From Rufibacter roseus (GTDB lineage Bacteria > Bacteroidota > Bacteroidia > Cytophagales > Hymenobacteraceae), in NCBI RefSeq assembly GCF_001647285.1, contig NZ_LRML01000014.1:1-64000 (forward strand): 64,000 bases of DNA, in the 5' to 3' direction. Position numbers and translations under genes: made by a program. Of the stretch, positions 17,859-24,641 are shown one piece after another. The notes below the pieces were generated by a model that saw only the letters and a program-made list of their open reading frames with translations, ran no database searches and was not told where the DNA came from. How positions within the stretch are numbered: the stretch's first letter is position 1; every line of letters starts with the position of its first letter.

Positions 17859-17992
17859 CTTCTCCTCCTCTACCGTACCATTCAGAACAAAAGACAAAGT
17901 TTGGCCATTTTTGCAAGACCTAATACACCATTTCAATTCTTTGAACAGTGCAGCTCGCTCGGCTACTCTTTTTCAGCCCCCCTTTACAAATA

Positions 17993-18034
17993 GCTGATTT
18001 TGGCCTACTTTTCCGAAAACAAGCCAAAAACAGC
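17993..18034. repeat. Palindrome family element 8
   Basis: Left arm GCTGATTTTGGCCTACTTTT, right arm GAAAACAAGCCAAAAACAGC. It ends 3 bases before the ATG of the oxidoreductase at 18038, so it would occupy the 5' untranslated region and initiation site. Confidence 0.8.
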
Positions 18035-18037
18035 GTC

Positions 18038-19009
18038 ATGAAAACCATTAGGTGGGGAATAATAGGCTGCGGAGATGTAACCGAGGTAAAAAGCGGACCA
18101 GCCTTTCAGAAAATAGATAACTCAGAACTGGTTGCCGTCATGCGCCGCAGCGCCGACAAAGCGCAGGACTATGCCCAACGGCACGGAGTATCAAAATGGT
18201 ACAGCAACGCTTCTGATCTGATTCATGACCCCGAAGTAGACGCTGTGTACATTGCTACTCCACCAGATTCTCACCTGGAGTACACCCTGCAGGTGGCTTC
18301 TGCGGGCAAACCGGTGTATGTTGAAAAGCCGATGGCCTTGAACTACGCCCAGTGCCAGCAAATGATAGAGGCCTGTCAAGAGGCAAGCGTGCCCTTGTTT
18401 GTAGCTTATTACCGCCGGTGCCTACCCTCCTTTCTTAAGGTGAAGGAGTTGGTAGATAACGGTGCTATTGGTGAGATCAGGTTTGTGAACATCAGGCTTT
18501 TCCACCCGGTGCAGTCTAACCTTCAGCAAGACCAGCTGCCTTGGCGCGTGCAACCGGATATTGCCGGCGGGGGGTTATTTTATGATCTTGCTCCGCACCA
18601 GCTCGACTACCTAGACTTTCTTTTGGGGCCAATATCCACTGCCTCGGGACAAACCGCCAACCAAGCAGGCCTTTACCCCGCCGAGGACATTGTGACCGCC
18701 CATTTCTCTTTTAAGAGTGGTGTACTCGGCACCGGCACCTGGTGTTTTACGGTGCACCCTCAGCAGCATACCGATGTGATAGAAATAGTAGGCAGTAAAG
18801 GCCGCATCACCTTCCCTTCTTTTGCCCTTGAACCCGTAAAACTAGAAAATGAGCAAGGAACTCAGGAGTTCCTGCTTCCGCCCCCGCCCCACGTGCAGCA
18901 GCCGTTTATCCAGACCATAGTGGAGGAATTGACAGGCCAAGGCACCTGCCCCAGCACCGGAGAATCAGCTGCGCGCACTGCCTGGGTTATGGACCAAATC
19001 ACGAAGTGA
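18038..19009 (+). CDS. Gfo/Idh/MocA family NAD(P)-dependent oxidoreductase
   Basis: A 323-residue cytoplasmic oxidoreductase from the ATG at 18038. An upstream ATG at 17948 would run through the palindrome and place 30 unrelated residues before the Rossmann motif. The dinucleotide fold begins at once (RWGIIGCGDV), and the family signature EKPMALN follows near residue 95, with the catalytic-region Lys. The C-terminal half is the usual open beta-sheet domain. Family members oxidise or reduce sugars and cyclitols; the substrate cannot be read from sequence. It ends about 300 bp before uxaA, but an operator pair lies between, so it is probably not part of the pectin regulon. Confidence 0.85.
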   Translation: MKTIRWGIIGCGDVTEVKSGPAFQKIDNSELVAVMRRSADKAQDYAQRHGVSKWYSNASDLIHDPEVDAVYIATPPDSHLEYTLQVASAGKPVYVEKPMALNYAQCQQMIEACQEASVPLFVAYYRRCLPSFLKVKELVDNGAIGEIRFVNIRLFHPVQSNLQQDQLPWRVQPDIAGGGLFYDLAPHQLDYLDFLLGPISTASGQTANQAGLYPAEDIVTAHFSFKSGVLGTGTWCFTVHPQQHTDVIEIVGSKGRITFPSFALEPVKLENEQGTQEFLLPPPPHVQQPFIQTIVEELTGQGTCPSTGESAARTAWVMDQITK

Positions 19010-19030
19010 TTTTAATTCTGCTCTTTTGTA

Positions 19031-19046
19031 GTACAATCAATTGCAC
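19031..19046. promoter_or_regulatory. LacI-type operator candidate (auxiliary, uxaA)
   Basis: GTACAATCAATTGCAC differs from the consensus at the central CG (here CA) and in the outer bases. It is a weaker site, 250 bp upstream of the better uxaA operator. Confidence 0.45.
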
Positions 19047-19280
19047 AACCCTTTCTCCCCGCTATTCACGAAGTAGAAAAAGGAACTTAAGCTGCTCTAG
19101 CTTGTTAAAGTTAGTACCGCAAAGAAGTTGACGGCAAGTTAGTTTTATTGCAACCAAAGTGGTTTTTTATTTCGTACTTCTAAAAAAACGCATTTTAGGA
19201 AGAACGATTGGTTGAATTTTATCATTTTACTAGAATTTATAGGAAAGAATATTTTTTAGTACCTTGATTATTGATATATT

Positions 19281-19296
19281 GCGCAATCGATTGCAT
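19281..19296. promoter_or_regulatory. LacI-type operator, uxaA
   Basis: GCGCAATCGATTGCAT, a consensus palindrome with central CG. It ends 16 bp before the uxaA ATG at 19313, a position where a bound repressor would block transcription or its start. Confidence 0.8.
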
Positions 19297-19312
19297 TTTC
19301 TATTATTTAGCT

Positions 19313-20959
19313 ATGCTACATAGATTTTTAAAAATACATCCGAATGATAATGTGCTGGTAGCACTTACGGATCTGACACAGGGTGAAACTATCTCCTATG
19401 AGGGGAAGGATATTGTGCTGGTGGACAATGTGCAGGCAAAGCACAAGTTCGCCGAAAAACCACTTCACGTGGGCGAGGAGATTTTCATGTATGGCTCCTT
19501 GGTAGGCAAAGCGGTACAGGAGATTCCGGCCGGCGGCGTTCTTACTATCCACAACGTAAAGCACGAAGTACACGGGTTTGAGGGTAAAACCAAAACCACT
19601 GGCTGGAATGTACCAGATGTGTCGCGCTGGGCCAACAAAACCTTTATGGGGTACCACCGCGCCGACGGCCAAGTGGGTACCGGCAACTACTGGCTTGTTA
19701 TTCCTTTGGTTTTCTGCGAGAACCGTAATGTAGATATCATTAAGCAGGCGTTTTTGGATGAGCTGGGTTTTGGACAGCGCGACCTCTATAAGGCTTATGT
19801 TTCTCAAATGGTGGACCTGTACCAGTCTGGTAACACTGAGGCCATTGAGACGCTTACTCTGCAGCGCACTGAAACGCTGGCAAAGAAGAGAATTTTTGAT
19901 AATGTAGACGGAATCAAATTCCTGACGCACGAAGGGGGTTGCGGCGGTATCAGACAAGATTCTGATGCGCTTTGCGGTTTGTTAGCCGGCTATATCAACA
20001 ACCCGAACGTGGCCGGCGCTACAGTGCTTAGCCTGGGCTGCCAAAACGCGCAGGTAAGTATATTGGAGAAGGCCATCCAAAAAATCAGTCCTAATTTCAA
20101 TAAACCACTGGTCATACTGGAGCAGCAGAAAGAGGGCACCGAAACCGAGTTGCTTTCCCAGGCCATCCGGAAAACCTTCTTGGGACTGATTGAAGCGGAT
20201 AAAAATATCCGCCAACCTGCTCCTTTGAGTAAATTGGTGATTGGCCTTGAGTGCGGTGGCTCTGATGGATTCTCTGGAATTTCTGCCAACCCTTCTATCG
20301 GACATACCTCTGATTTAGTAGTAGCCTTGGGTGGTAAATCGGTTCTGTCTGAGTTCCCTGAGCTTTGCGGTGTGGAGCAAGACCTGATAAACCGCTGCGT
20401 AGACAACCCCACCGCCGACCGCTTTGTGCACCTGATGCGCTCTTATGCCCGCGCTGCCGAAGCTGTTGGTTCCGGTTTTGACATGAACCCGAGCCCGGGC
20501 AACATCAAAGACGGGCTTATCACTGACGCTATCAAATCTGCCGGTGCGGCCAAAAAGGGAGGCACCTCCCCTATTGTGGACGTACTGGATTACCCAGAGT
20601 ATATTACCAAACCAGGTCTAAACCTGTTGTGTACTCCAGGCAACGACGTAGAAAGCACCACCGCATTGGCTGGTTCTGGCTGTAACATTATTTTGTTTAC
20701 TACTGGCTTAGGTACCCCTACCGGTAACCCAGTTACCCCGGTAATCAAAGTAGCTTCTAACTCTAAGTTAGCCGAACGGATGCCGGATATCATTGACGTG
20801 GACACTGGCGCTGTAATTGCCGGTGAGAAAACCATTGAAGAAATGGGCGAAGACATTCTTGACTTCATCATTGAAGTAGCCAGCGGCAACATCCAAACCA
20901 AAGCACAGATTTTAGGTCAGGATGATTTCATTCCGTGGAAAAGAGGTGTGTCTCTGTAA
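19313..20959 (+). CDS. uxaA: Altronate dehydratase
   Basis: A 548-residue enzyme converting D-altronate to 2-keto-3-deoxy-D-gluconate, the third step of galacturonate catabolism. An N-terminal SAF domain (about 1-85) is joined to the large altronate dehydratase/galactarate dehydratase domain (GGCGGIRQDSDALCGLLAGY, ECGGSDGFSGI). The fused form is full length. The start at 19313 is chosen because the upstream frame from 19271 translates through the operator. UxaB and UxaC lie more than 35 kb away on the same strand, yet share the operator motif, so regulation is probably common. An intrinsic terminator follows. Confidence 0.93.
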   Translation: MLHRFLKIHPNDNVLVALTDLTQGETISYEGKDIVLVDNVQAKHKFAEKPLHVGEEIFMYGSLVGKAVQEIPAGGVLTIHNVKHEVHGFEGKTKTTGWNVPDVSRWANKTFMGYHRADGQVGTGNYWLVIPLVFCENRNVDIIKQAFLDELGFGQRDLYKAYVSQMVDLYQSGNTEAIETLTLQRTETLAKKRIFDNVDGIKFLTHEGGCGGIRQDSDALCGLLAGYINNPNVAGATVLSLGCQNAQVSILEKAIQKISPNFNKPLVILEQQKEGTETELLSQAIRKTFLGLIEADKNIRQPAPLSKLVIGLECGGSDGFSGISANPSIGHTSDLVVALGGKSVLSEFPELCGVEQDLINRCVDNPTADRFVHLMRSYARAAEAVGSGFDMNPSPGNIKDGLITDAIKSAGAAKKGGTSPIVDVLDYPEYITKPGLNLLCTPGNDVESTTALAGSGCNIILFTTGLGTPTGNPVTPVIKVASNSKLAERMPDIIDVDTGAVIAGEKTIEEMGEDILDFIIEVASGNIQTKAQILGQDDFIPWKRGVSL

Positions 20960-20980
20960 CAACTCATTTAGCCAACTAAC

Positions 20981-21011
20981 AAAAAAGGCTCCTTCAGCAG
21001 GAGCCTTTTTT
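20981..21011 (+). terminator. Intrinsic terminator after uxaA
   Basis: Perfect hairpin with arms AAAAAAGGCTCCT (20981-20993) and AGGAGCCTTTTTT (20999-21011) and a TCAGC loop. It can serve the plus strand and, through the A-run, the opposite strand. Confidence 0.9.
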
Positions 21012-21025
21012 GTTGGCACTACACC

Positions 21026-21098
21026 TCTGGCGCAAGCGTCCGCTTGTGTCCACAGGCACAACAAATACATTTGGACACAAGCGGACGCTTGCGCCAGA
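21026..21098. repeat. Perfect 27-bp inverted repeat
   Basis: Arms 21026-21052 and 21072-21098 are exact reverse complements, around a 19-nt loop. The left arm starts TCTGGCGCAAGCG and contains an inner palindrome AAGCGTCCGCTT. It is GC-richer than its surroundings and is unrelated to the CTGTTTT family. It resembles a REP-like or MITE-like element placed between convergent genes. Confidence 0.9.
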
Positions 21099-21135
21099 TT
21101 GTAATAATAATTGTGTTATCGCCTCTAATACTGGC

Positions 21136-21828
21136 TTAGTTCTTTCTCTCTGGTACAACTGCTTTAGGCCAGAATGTAACAGATTGAATAATGCCGTTAA
21201 ACCAAGAGCGCTGGTCCATACGGGTGCCGAGGGAAACTTTAGCTGAGGCTGGGATTGAGCGATACTCAATCTCACCCTGTGTTTCCAGTTCTCCGTTCAC
21301 GTAACCTTTCAGCTGTTTGTCTTTGTACACCAATGTCATGGTAGCCCACTCTTCTACTGGGTGAGTCTTGGTTGAATCAATCAGTACCAAAGAGCCGTCT
21401 TCATGCCGAAGAAAAAAATCTGCGTACCACTGCTGACGGTTGTTCAGGCGCAGTTCCATCAATAAGCGTCTGGGGCCATCGGGGTGTTCCTGCAGGTGTA
21501 GAAAACGCTGCTCCACATTGGCAGGCCAGGCGTTGGCAGGCTTAAACACTACCTCAATAGTAAACTCCTCGGCTCCGGCCAATGGATTACCACTCACCAG
21601 CAAGCCATCATTTACCCCATCAAACTCAATTCCGAATTTATCCGGTGAAGACACAAGTTTAGGTTCACCTGAAACCGTGACGGAGTGACCGCCAATCTTC
21701 TCCAGAGATTTTAACTGCCAGGTTGCTTTCTTCACCGACGCGCAGGACGATAAGCAAAACGCCGCCAGCACTGCACAACTGAAGACTGCATTTTTAGTCT
21801 TCACCCAACTGTAGATCCACTCGCTCAT
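21136..21828 (-). CDS. LamG/concanavalin-like lipoprotein
   Basis: A 230-residue lipoprotein (lipobox LSSC, Cys29) made of one LamG/laminin-G-like jelly-roll domain (about 45-225), with FGIEFDGVNDGLLVSG, FTIEVVFKPA and a central block ending in YVNGEL. Such domains often bind carbohydrate, or are silent parts of glycosidases. No catalytic motif is evident. Its ATG overlaps the stop of the CE12 esterase (ATGA at 21825-21828), so translation is probably coupled and the two may act on the same acetylated pectin fragment. It is the last gene of the esterase-VOC-GH28-CE12 unit. Confidence 0.8.
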   Translation of the reverse strand: MSEWIYSWVKTKNAVFSCAVLAAFCLSSCASVKKATWQLKSLEKIGGHSVTVSGEPKLVSSPDKFGIEFDGVNDGLLVSGNPLAGAEEFTIEVVFKPANAWPANVEQRFLHLQEHPDGPRRLLMELRLNNRQQWYADFFLRHEDGSLVLIDSTKTHPVEEWATMTLVYKDKQLKGYVNGELETQGEIEYRSIPASAKVSLGTRMDQRSWFNGIIQSVTFWPKAVVPERKN

Positions 21829-22586
21829 TTCTGTACAATCCGGTTGGCCAAGTCCAATTTCATGTTCTTTATTTCCCGAAGAACAATTTGTGCCACCTCA
21901 CGGGCGCCTAGTTCATTGAAGTGCGTATCGTCTACTTTTCCTTCAGGATAATTGGGGTGCTGTCCCGGTTCCAGGTGCATGAAAAGCAGCTTCGATTTGT
22001 CTTCACCGAACTGCTCCAGCAACTTTTGCGTGTGGCGGTCTAAATCTATAAAGGCTACTTTGTTTTGCTGCGCCACCGACCGTACAATGTCAGAATACAC
22101 AGCGTGGGTTTCTGCTACCTTGCCCACTTCTGTGCTATCAAATTTGCGACGGGCCGCGGGAGTCAGTAACACCGGAACAGCTTTTTTAGCTCGGGTCTCT
22201 GCTATGAAACGATTTAGGTTCGCGCGGTACTGGTCTTGGGGAGTATAGCTTTTCTTTGTTTCCACCTCATCGTTATGCCCGAACTGAATAAACACGTAAT
22301 CGCCTTCTTTCAAAGTTTTGGCTACGGGCTGCCAGCGGTTTTCCTCCAGAAAGGTGCGGGTGCTCCGGCCGTTTTTGGCGCGGTTGTCAATCTTTACACT
22401 CTCGTCAAAGAAATACACGAAAGGCATTCCCCAACCAGTTTCAGGATAAGCTTTGGTTTCCTTCACAGACATGGTGGAATCACCTATCAAATAAATTGTG
22501 ATGGGCTTTTTCTGCACCATAAAAAAGGACATCAGAAATAAGCTGGCCAAGGCCAGAGCAAAAGGGGTGATCATTAACTTCTTCAT
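21825..22586 (-). CDS. Rhamnogalacturonan acetylesterase-like SGNH hydrolase (CE12)
   Basis: A 253-residue exported esterase. After a signal segment (about 1-26), the SGNH blocks are intact: GDSTM with nucleophile Ser near residue 37, the glycine-containing block II region (NRAKNGRSTRTF), GHND in block III, and DDTHFNELG with the catalytic Asp and His in block V. CE12 enzymes remove acetyl groups from rhamnogalacturonan I or homogalacturonan. It shows clear paralogy to the CE12 gene at 30811-31614. It overlaps the downstream LamG gene by 4 bp. A palindrome element lies 17 bp before its start. Confidence 0.9.
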   Translation of the reverse strand: MKKLMITPFALALASLFLMSFFMVQKKPITIYLIGDSTMSVKETKAYPETGWGMPFVYFFDESVKIDNRAKNGRSTRTFLEENRWQPVAKTLKEGDYVFIQFGHNDEVETKKSYTPQDQYRANLNRFIAETRAKKAVPVLLTPAARRKFDSTEVGKVAETHAVYSDIVRSVAQQNKVAFIDLDRHTQKLLEQFGEDKSKLLFMHLEPGQHPNYPEGKVDDTHFNELGAREVAQIVLREIKNMKLDLANRIVQK

Positions 22587-22602
22587 ACTTTTATTCAGAT
22601 TT

Positions 22603-22642
22603 CTGTTTTAGCGCCGTTTTCTGAAAAACATACCTAGAACAG
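22603..22642. repeat. Palindrome family element 9
   Basis: Left arm CTGTTTTAGCGCCGTTTT, right arm GAAAAACATACCTAGAACAG, in the 140-bp gap between GH28 and CE12 within a minus-strand unit. Confidence 0.75.
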
Positions 22643-22726
22643 GGTTTAAAAATTAGGACTGAGCACTGCTGCAAGGGCTACTAATAGCGTGCCAGTAAAC
22701 TTGAATCCGGCTTTACCGACAGAATA

Positions 22727-24157
22727 TTACTCTTCCAACTCCACTTTCTTGCCGTTAATGGTCACGTTCTCAAAGTGAATGTTCCTGACATTTGAAAAAC
22801 GGTAAGGAACTTTCACGCTGTCAATTTCCACGTTCACTAACCGCAGGTTCTGTACCGGCGACTGCTCATGCGCCTCCAGTAGCACGCCTACCCTTCCTCC
22901 GTTTTTCACTTTCATGTCCCGTACTTCAATGTTGCGAACGGTGGGCATAAACGGACCTGAATCTTCATAGAACATGTTCACCCGTATCACCGCTTCGGCC
23001 ACCTGCCCAACTTCAATGTTGCGGAGGTACACGTTTTCAATCACGCCGCCCCGCATGGTGTTGGTTTTTATGCGAAGCGCACGGTCCAGTTCTGGGCTGT
23101 TCATGGTACAGTTCTCGGCGAAGATGTTGCGGGCCCCACCTGAAATCTCACTACCAATGACTACGCCACCGTGTCCGTTGGCCATTGAGCAGTTCTGAAT
23201 GATAATGTTCTCAGCGGGCACATTGACGCGGCGGCCATCGGCGTTACGGCCTGACTTAATGGCAATGCAATCGTCTCCGGTGTTGAAGAAGCAATCTTTG
23301 ATGAGCACGTTCTTGCTAGATTCTGGGTCACAGCCGTCGGAGTTTGGTCCCTGACTCTCTACGGTAACTTTCCGGATGGTCACGTTTGTGCAGAGCACTG
23401 GGTTCAGAATCCACATAGGTGAGTTGCGGATGGTGACGCCTTCTATCAAGACATTCTCGCAGCGGTAAGGCTGAACGAATTGGGGTCGCAGGTAATGGCC
23501 GGTTCCAAAATTTCGCTCGTCCACTGGCACGTTCTGCTCAGCCATTTCAAATAACTTCTGGCGGCTGCCCTGGCTGTTCTGGTGGGGCATTCCCTCCTGC
23601 CAACCATATTTCTTGCTACCCTTCCAGGTCCACCAATTCTCATTAGAAGCCTGCCCGTCTAGCGTTCCTTCGCCAGTAACGGCAATGTTTTTCTCCTCAA
23701 AGGCATAAATAAGGGGCGAATAGTTCATCAGCTCCACTCCTTCCCAACGGGTGAGCACCAGGGGCAAATAATCTTCAGGTTTAGTGGAGAAAAGCAGAGT
23801 GGCGCCTTTTTGCACATGCAGGTTCACGTTGCTTTTCAAGTATATGGGGCCAGTAAGAAATTTCCCGGCAGGCACCACCACTCTTCCACCGCCAGCGGCG
23901 TGGCAAGCTTCTATGGCCTGCTTTATAGCTTGGGAACAGTCAACAGTTCCGCCACTTTGGGCACCATAAGCAGTAATAAGAAAGTCCTTATCTGGAAAAG
24001 AAGGTGCTTCTATATGCTGCAGAATCTCTTCTACTTGTTCCCAAGGGTCTGCCACAGGTTCTGAGGAATTAGTTTGCATAGTAGTCTTACCACAGGCGGC
24101 CAACCATAAGAGAAAGCCAAAGCTTAGCAGGCGTGCAAAATATCGTTTTGGAGCCAT
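22727..24157 (-). CDS. GH28 polygalacturonase-type lipoprotein
   Basis: A 476-residue GH28 parallel beta-helix enzyme with lipobox Cys22 (LAAC). The family catalytic motifs are all present: NSDGCD, GDDCIAIKSG, NGHGGVVIGSE and RALRIKTN, carrying the three Asp, the His and the RIK substrate contact. It hydrolyses alpha-1,4-galacturonic linkages by inversion. Exo-action or activity on rhamnogalacturonan cannot be excluded. As a lipoprotein it is in the periplasm or on the cell surface. It is the third gene of the esterase unit, after VOC. The second GH28 in the locus (31679-33430) has a different insertion pattern. Confidence 0.9.
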   Translation of the reverse strand: MAPKRYFARLLSFGFLLWLAACGKTTMQTNSSEPVADPWEQVEEILQHIEAPSFPDKDFLITAYGAQSGGTVDCSQAIKQAIEACHAAGGGRVVVPAGKFLTGPIYLKSNVNLHVQKGATLLFSTKPEDYLPLVLTRWEGVELMNYSPLIYAFEEKNIAVTGEGTLDGQASNENWWTWKGSKKYGWQEGMPHQNSQGSRQKLFEMAEQNVPVDERNFGTGHYLRPQFVQPYRCENVLIEGVTIRNSPMWILNPVLCTNVTIRKVTVESQGPNSDGCDPESSKNVLIKDCFFNTGDDCIAIKSGRNADGRRVNVPAENIIIQNCSMANGHGGVVIGSEISGGARNIFAENCTMNSPELDRALRIKTNTMRGGVIENVYLRNIEVGQVAEAVIRVNMFYEDSGPFMPTVRNIEVRDMKVKNGGRVGVLLEAHEQSPVQNLRLVNVEIDSVKVPYRFSNVRNIHFENVTINGKKVELEE

Positions 24158-24193
24158 TTTATAAAAATCAGGTCAAAAACAGAAAGCTCTGAT

Positions 24194-24239
24194 GTGCCAA
24201 AGGATTGTCAGGCTTTTTCACAGAAACCAATCTTGGCAC
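24194..24239. repeat. Inverted repeat after the VOC gene
   Basis: Arms GTGCCAA..GATTG (24194-24207) and CAATCTTGGCAC (24228-24239) around a 20-nt loop. It lies directly past the VOC stop codon on the minus strand and has no U-tract. It may be an RNA processing or stabilising hairpin. Confidence 0.6.
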
Positions 24240-24242
24240 CAC

Positions 24243-24641
24243 TTAAGCTTCCTTATCAGCGAGCATAGGTGTACCTCTCTTACAAAGCTGAAGCGCCAGT
24301 CCCCAAGGGTCGCGAAGCATGATAAGGTGAGAGCCATCTTCTAAATGTGCGTCTGACACCAATGTTGCTCCAGCAGCACATAGACGTTCCTTATCGGCAG
24401 TTGGGTTTTCTGATACATAAGCCAGGTGCACGAGCAGAGGGTTCATGCTCCGATAATCGGGTACTTCGTCAGCGGGGTTCAGGTAAATTTCCACCATAAT
24501 GCGTCCGCTGTCATCGGCCAGGAAGGTGGTAAAAGGTGCCTCGGGCATCTGTCGCACCACGGTCATGCCCAGGTGTTCTACATACCAGGCGGCCATGGCA
24601 ATGGGGTCTTCTACGTTCAGGGCAAAATGTTCTAATTTCAT
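24243..24641 (-). CDS. VOC (glyoxalase/dioxygenase fold) family protein
   Basis: A 132-residue protein of two paired beta-alpha-beta-beta-beta modules, starting MKLEHFALNVEDPIAMAAWY. Candidate metal ligands are His5, a mid-chain Glu (VEIYLNP) and a second-half His (VHLAYVSEN). There is no signal peptide, so it is expected in the cytoplasm. VOC proteins include isomerases, lyases, dioxygenases and drug-binding proteins. The start overlaps the stop of the upstream esterase (4 bp, 24638-24641), so the two are translationally coupled. Its place in a pectin unit suggests handling a sugar-derived intermediate, but this is speculative. Confidence 0.85.
   Translation of the reverse strand: MKLEHFALNVEDPIAMAAWYVEHLGMTVVRQMPEAPFTTFLADDSGRIMVEIYLNPADEVPDYRSMNPLLVHLAYVSENPTADKERLCAAGATLVSDAHLEDGSHLIMLRDPWGLALQLCKRGTPMLADKEA

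Larger units (their letters stand above)
19010..19312. other. uxaA upstream regulatory region
   Basis: 303 bp with two LacI-type operator candidates whose centres are 250 bp apart (19031-19046 and 19281-19296). The sequence between them is AT-rich. The uxaA promoter should lie just before the second site. Confidence 0.6.
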
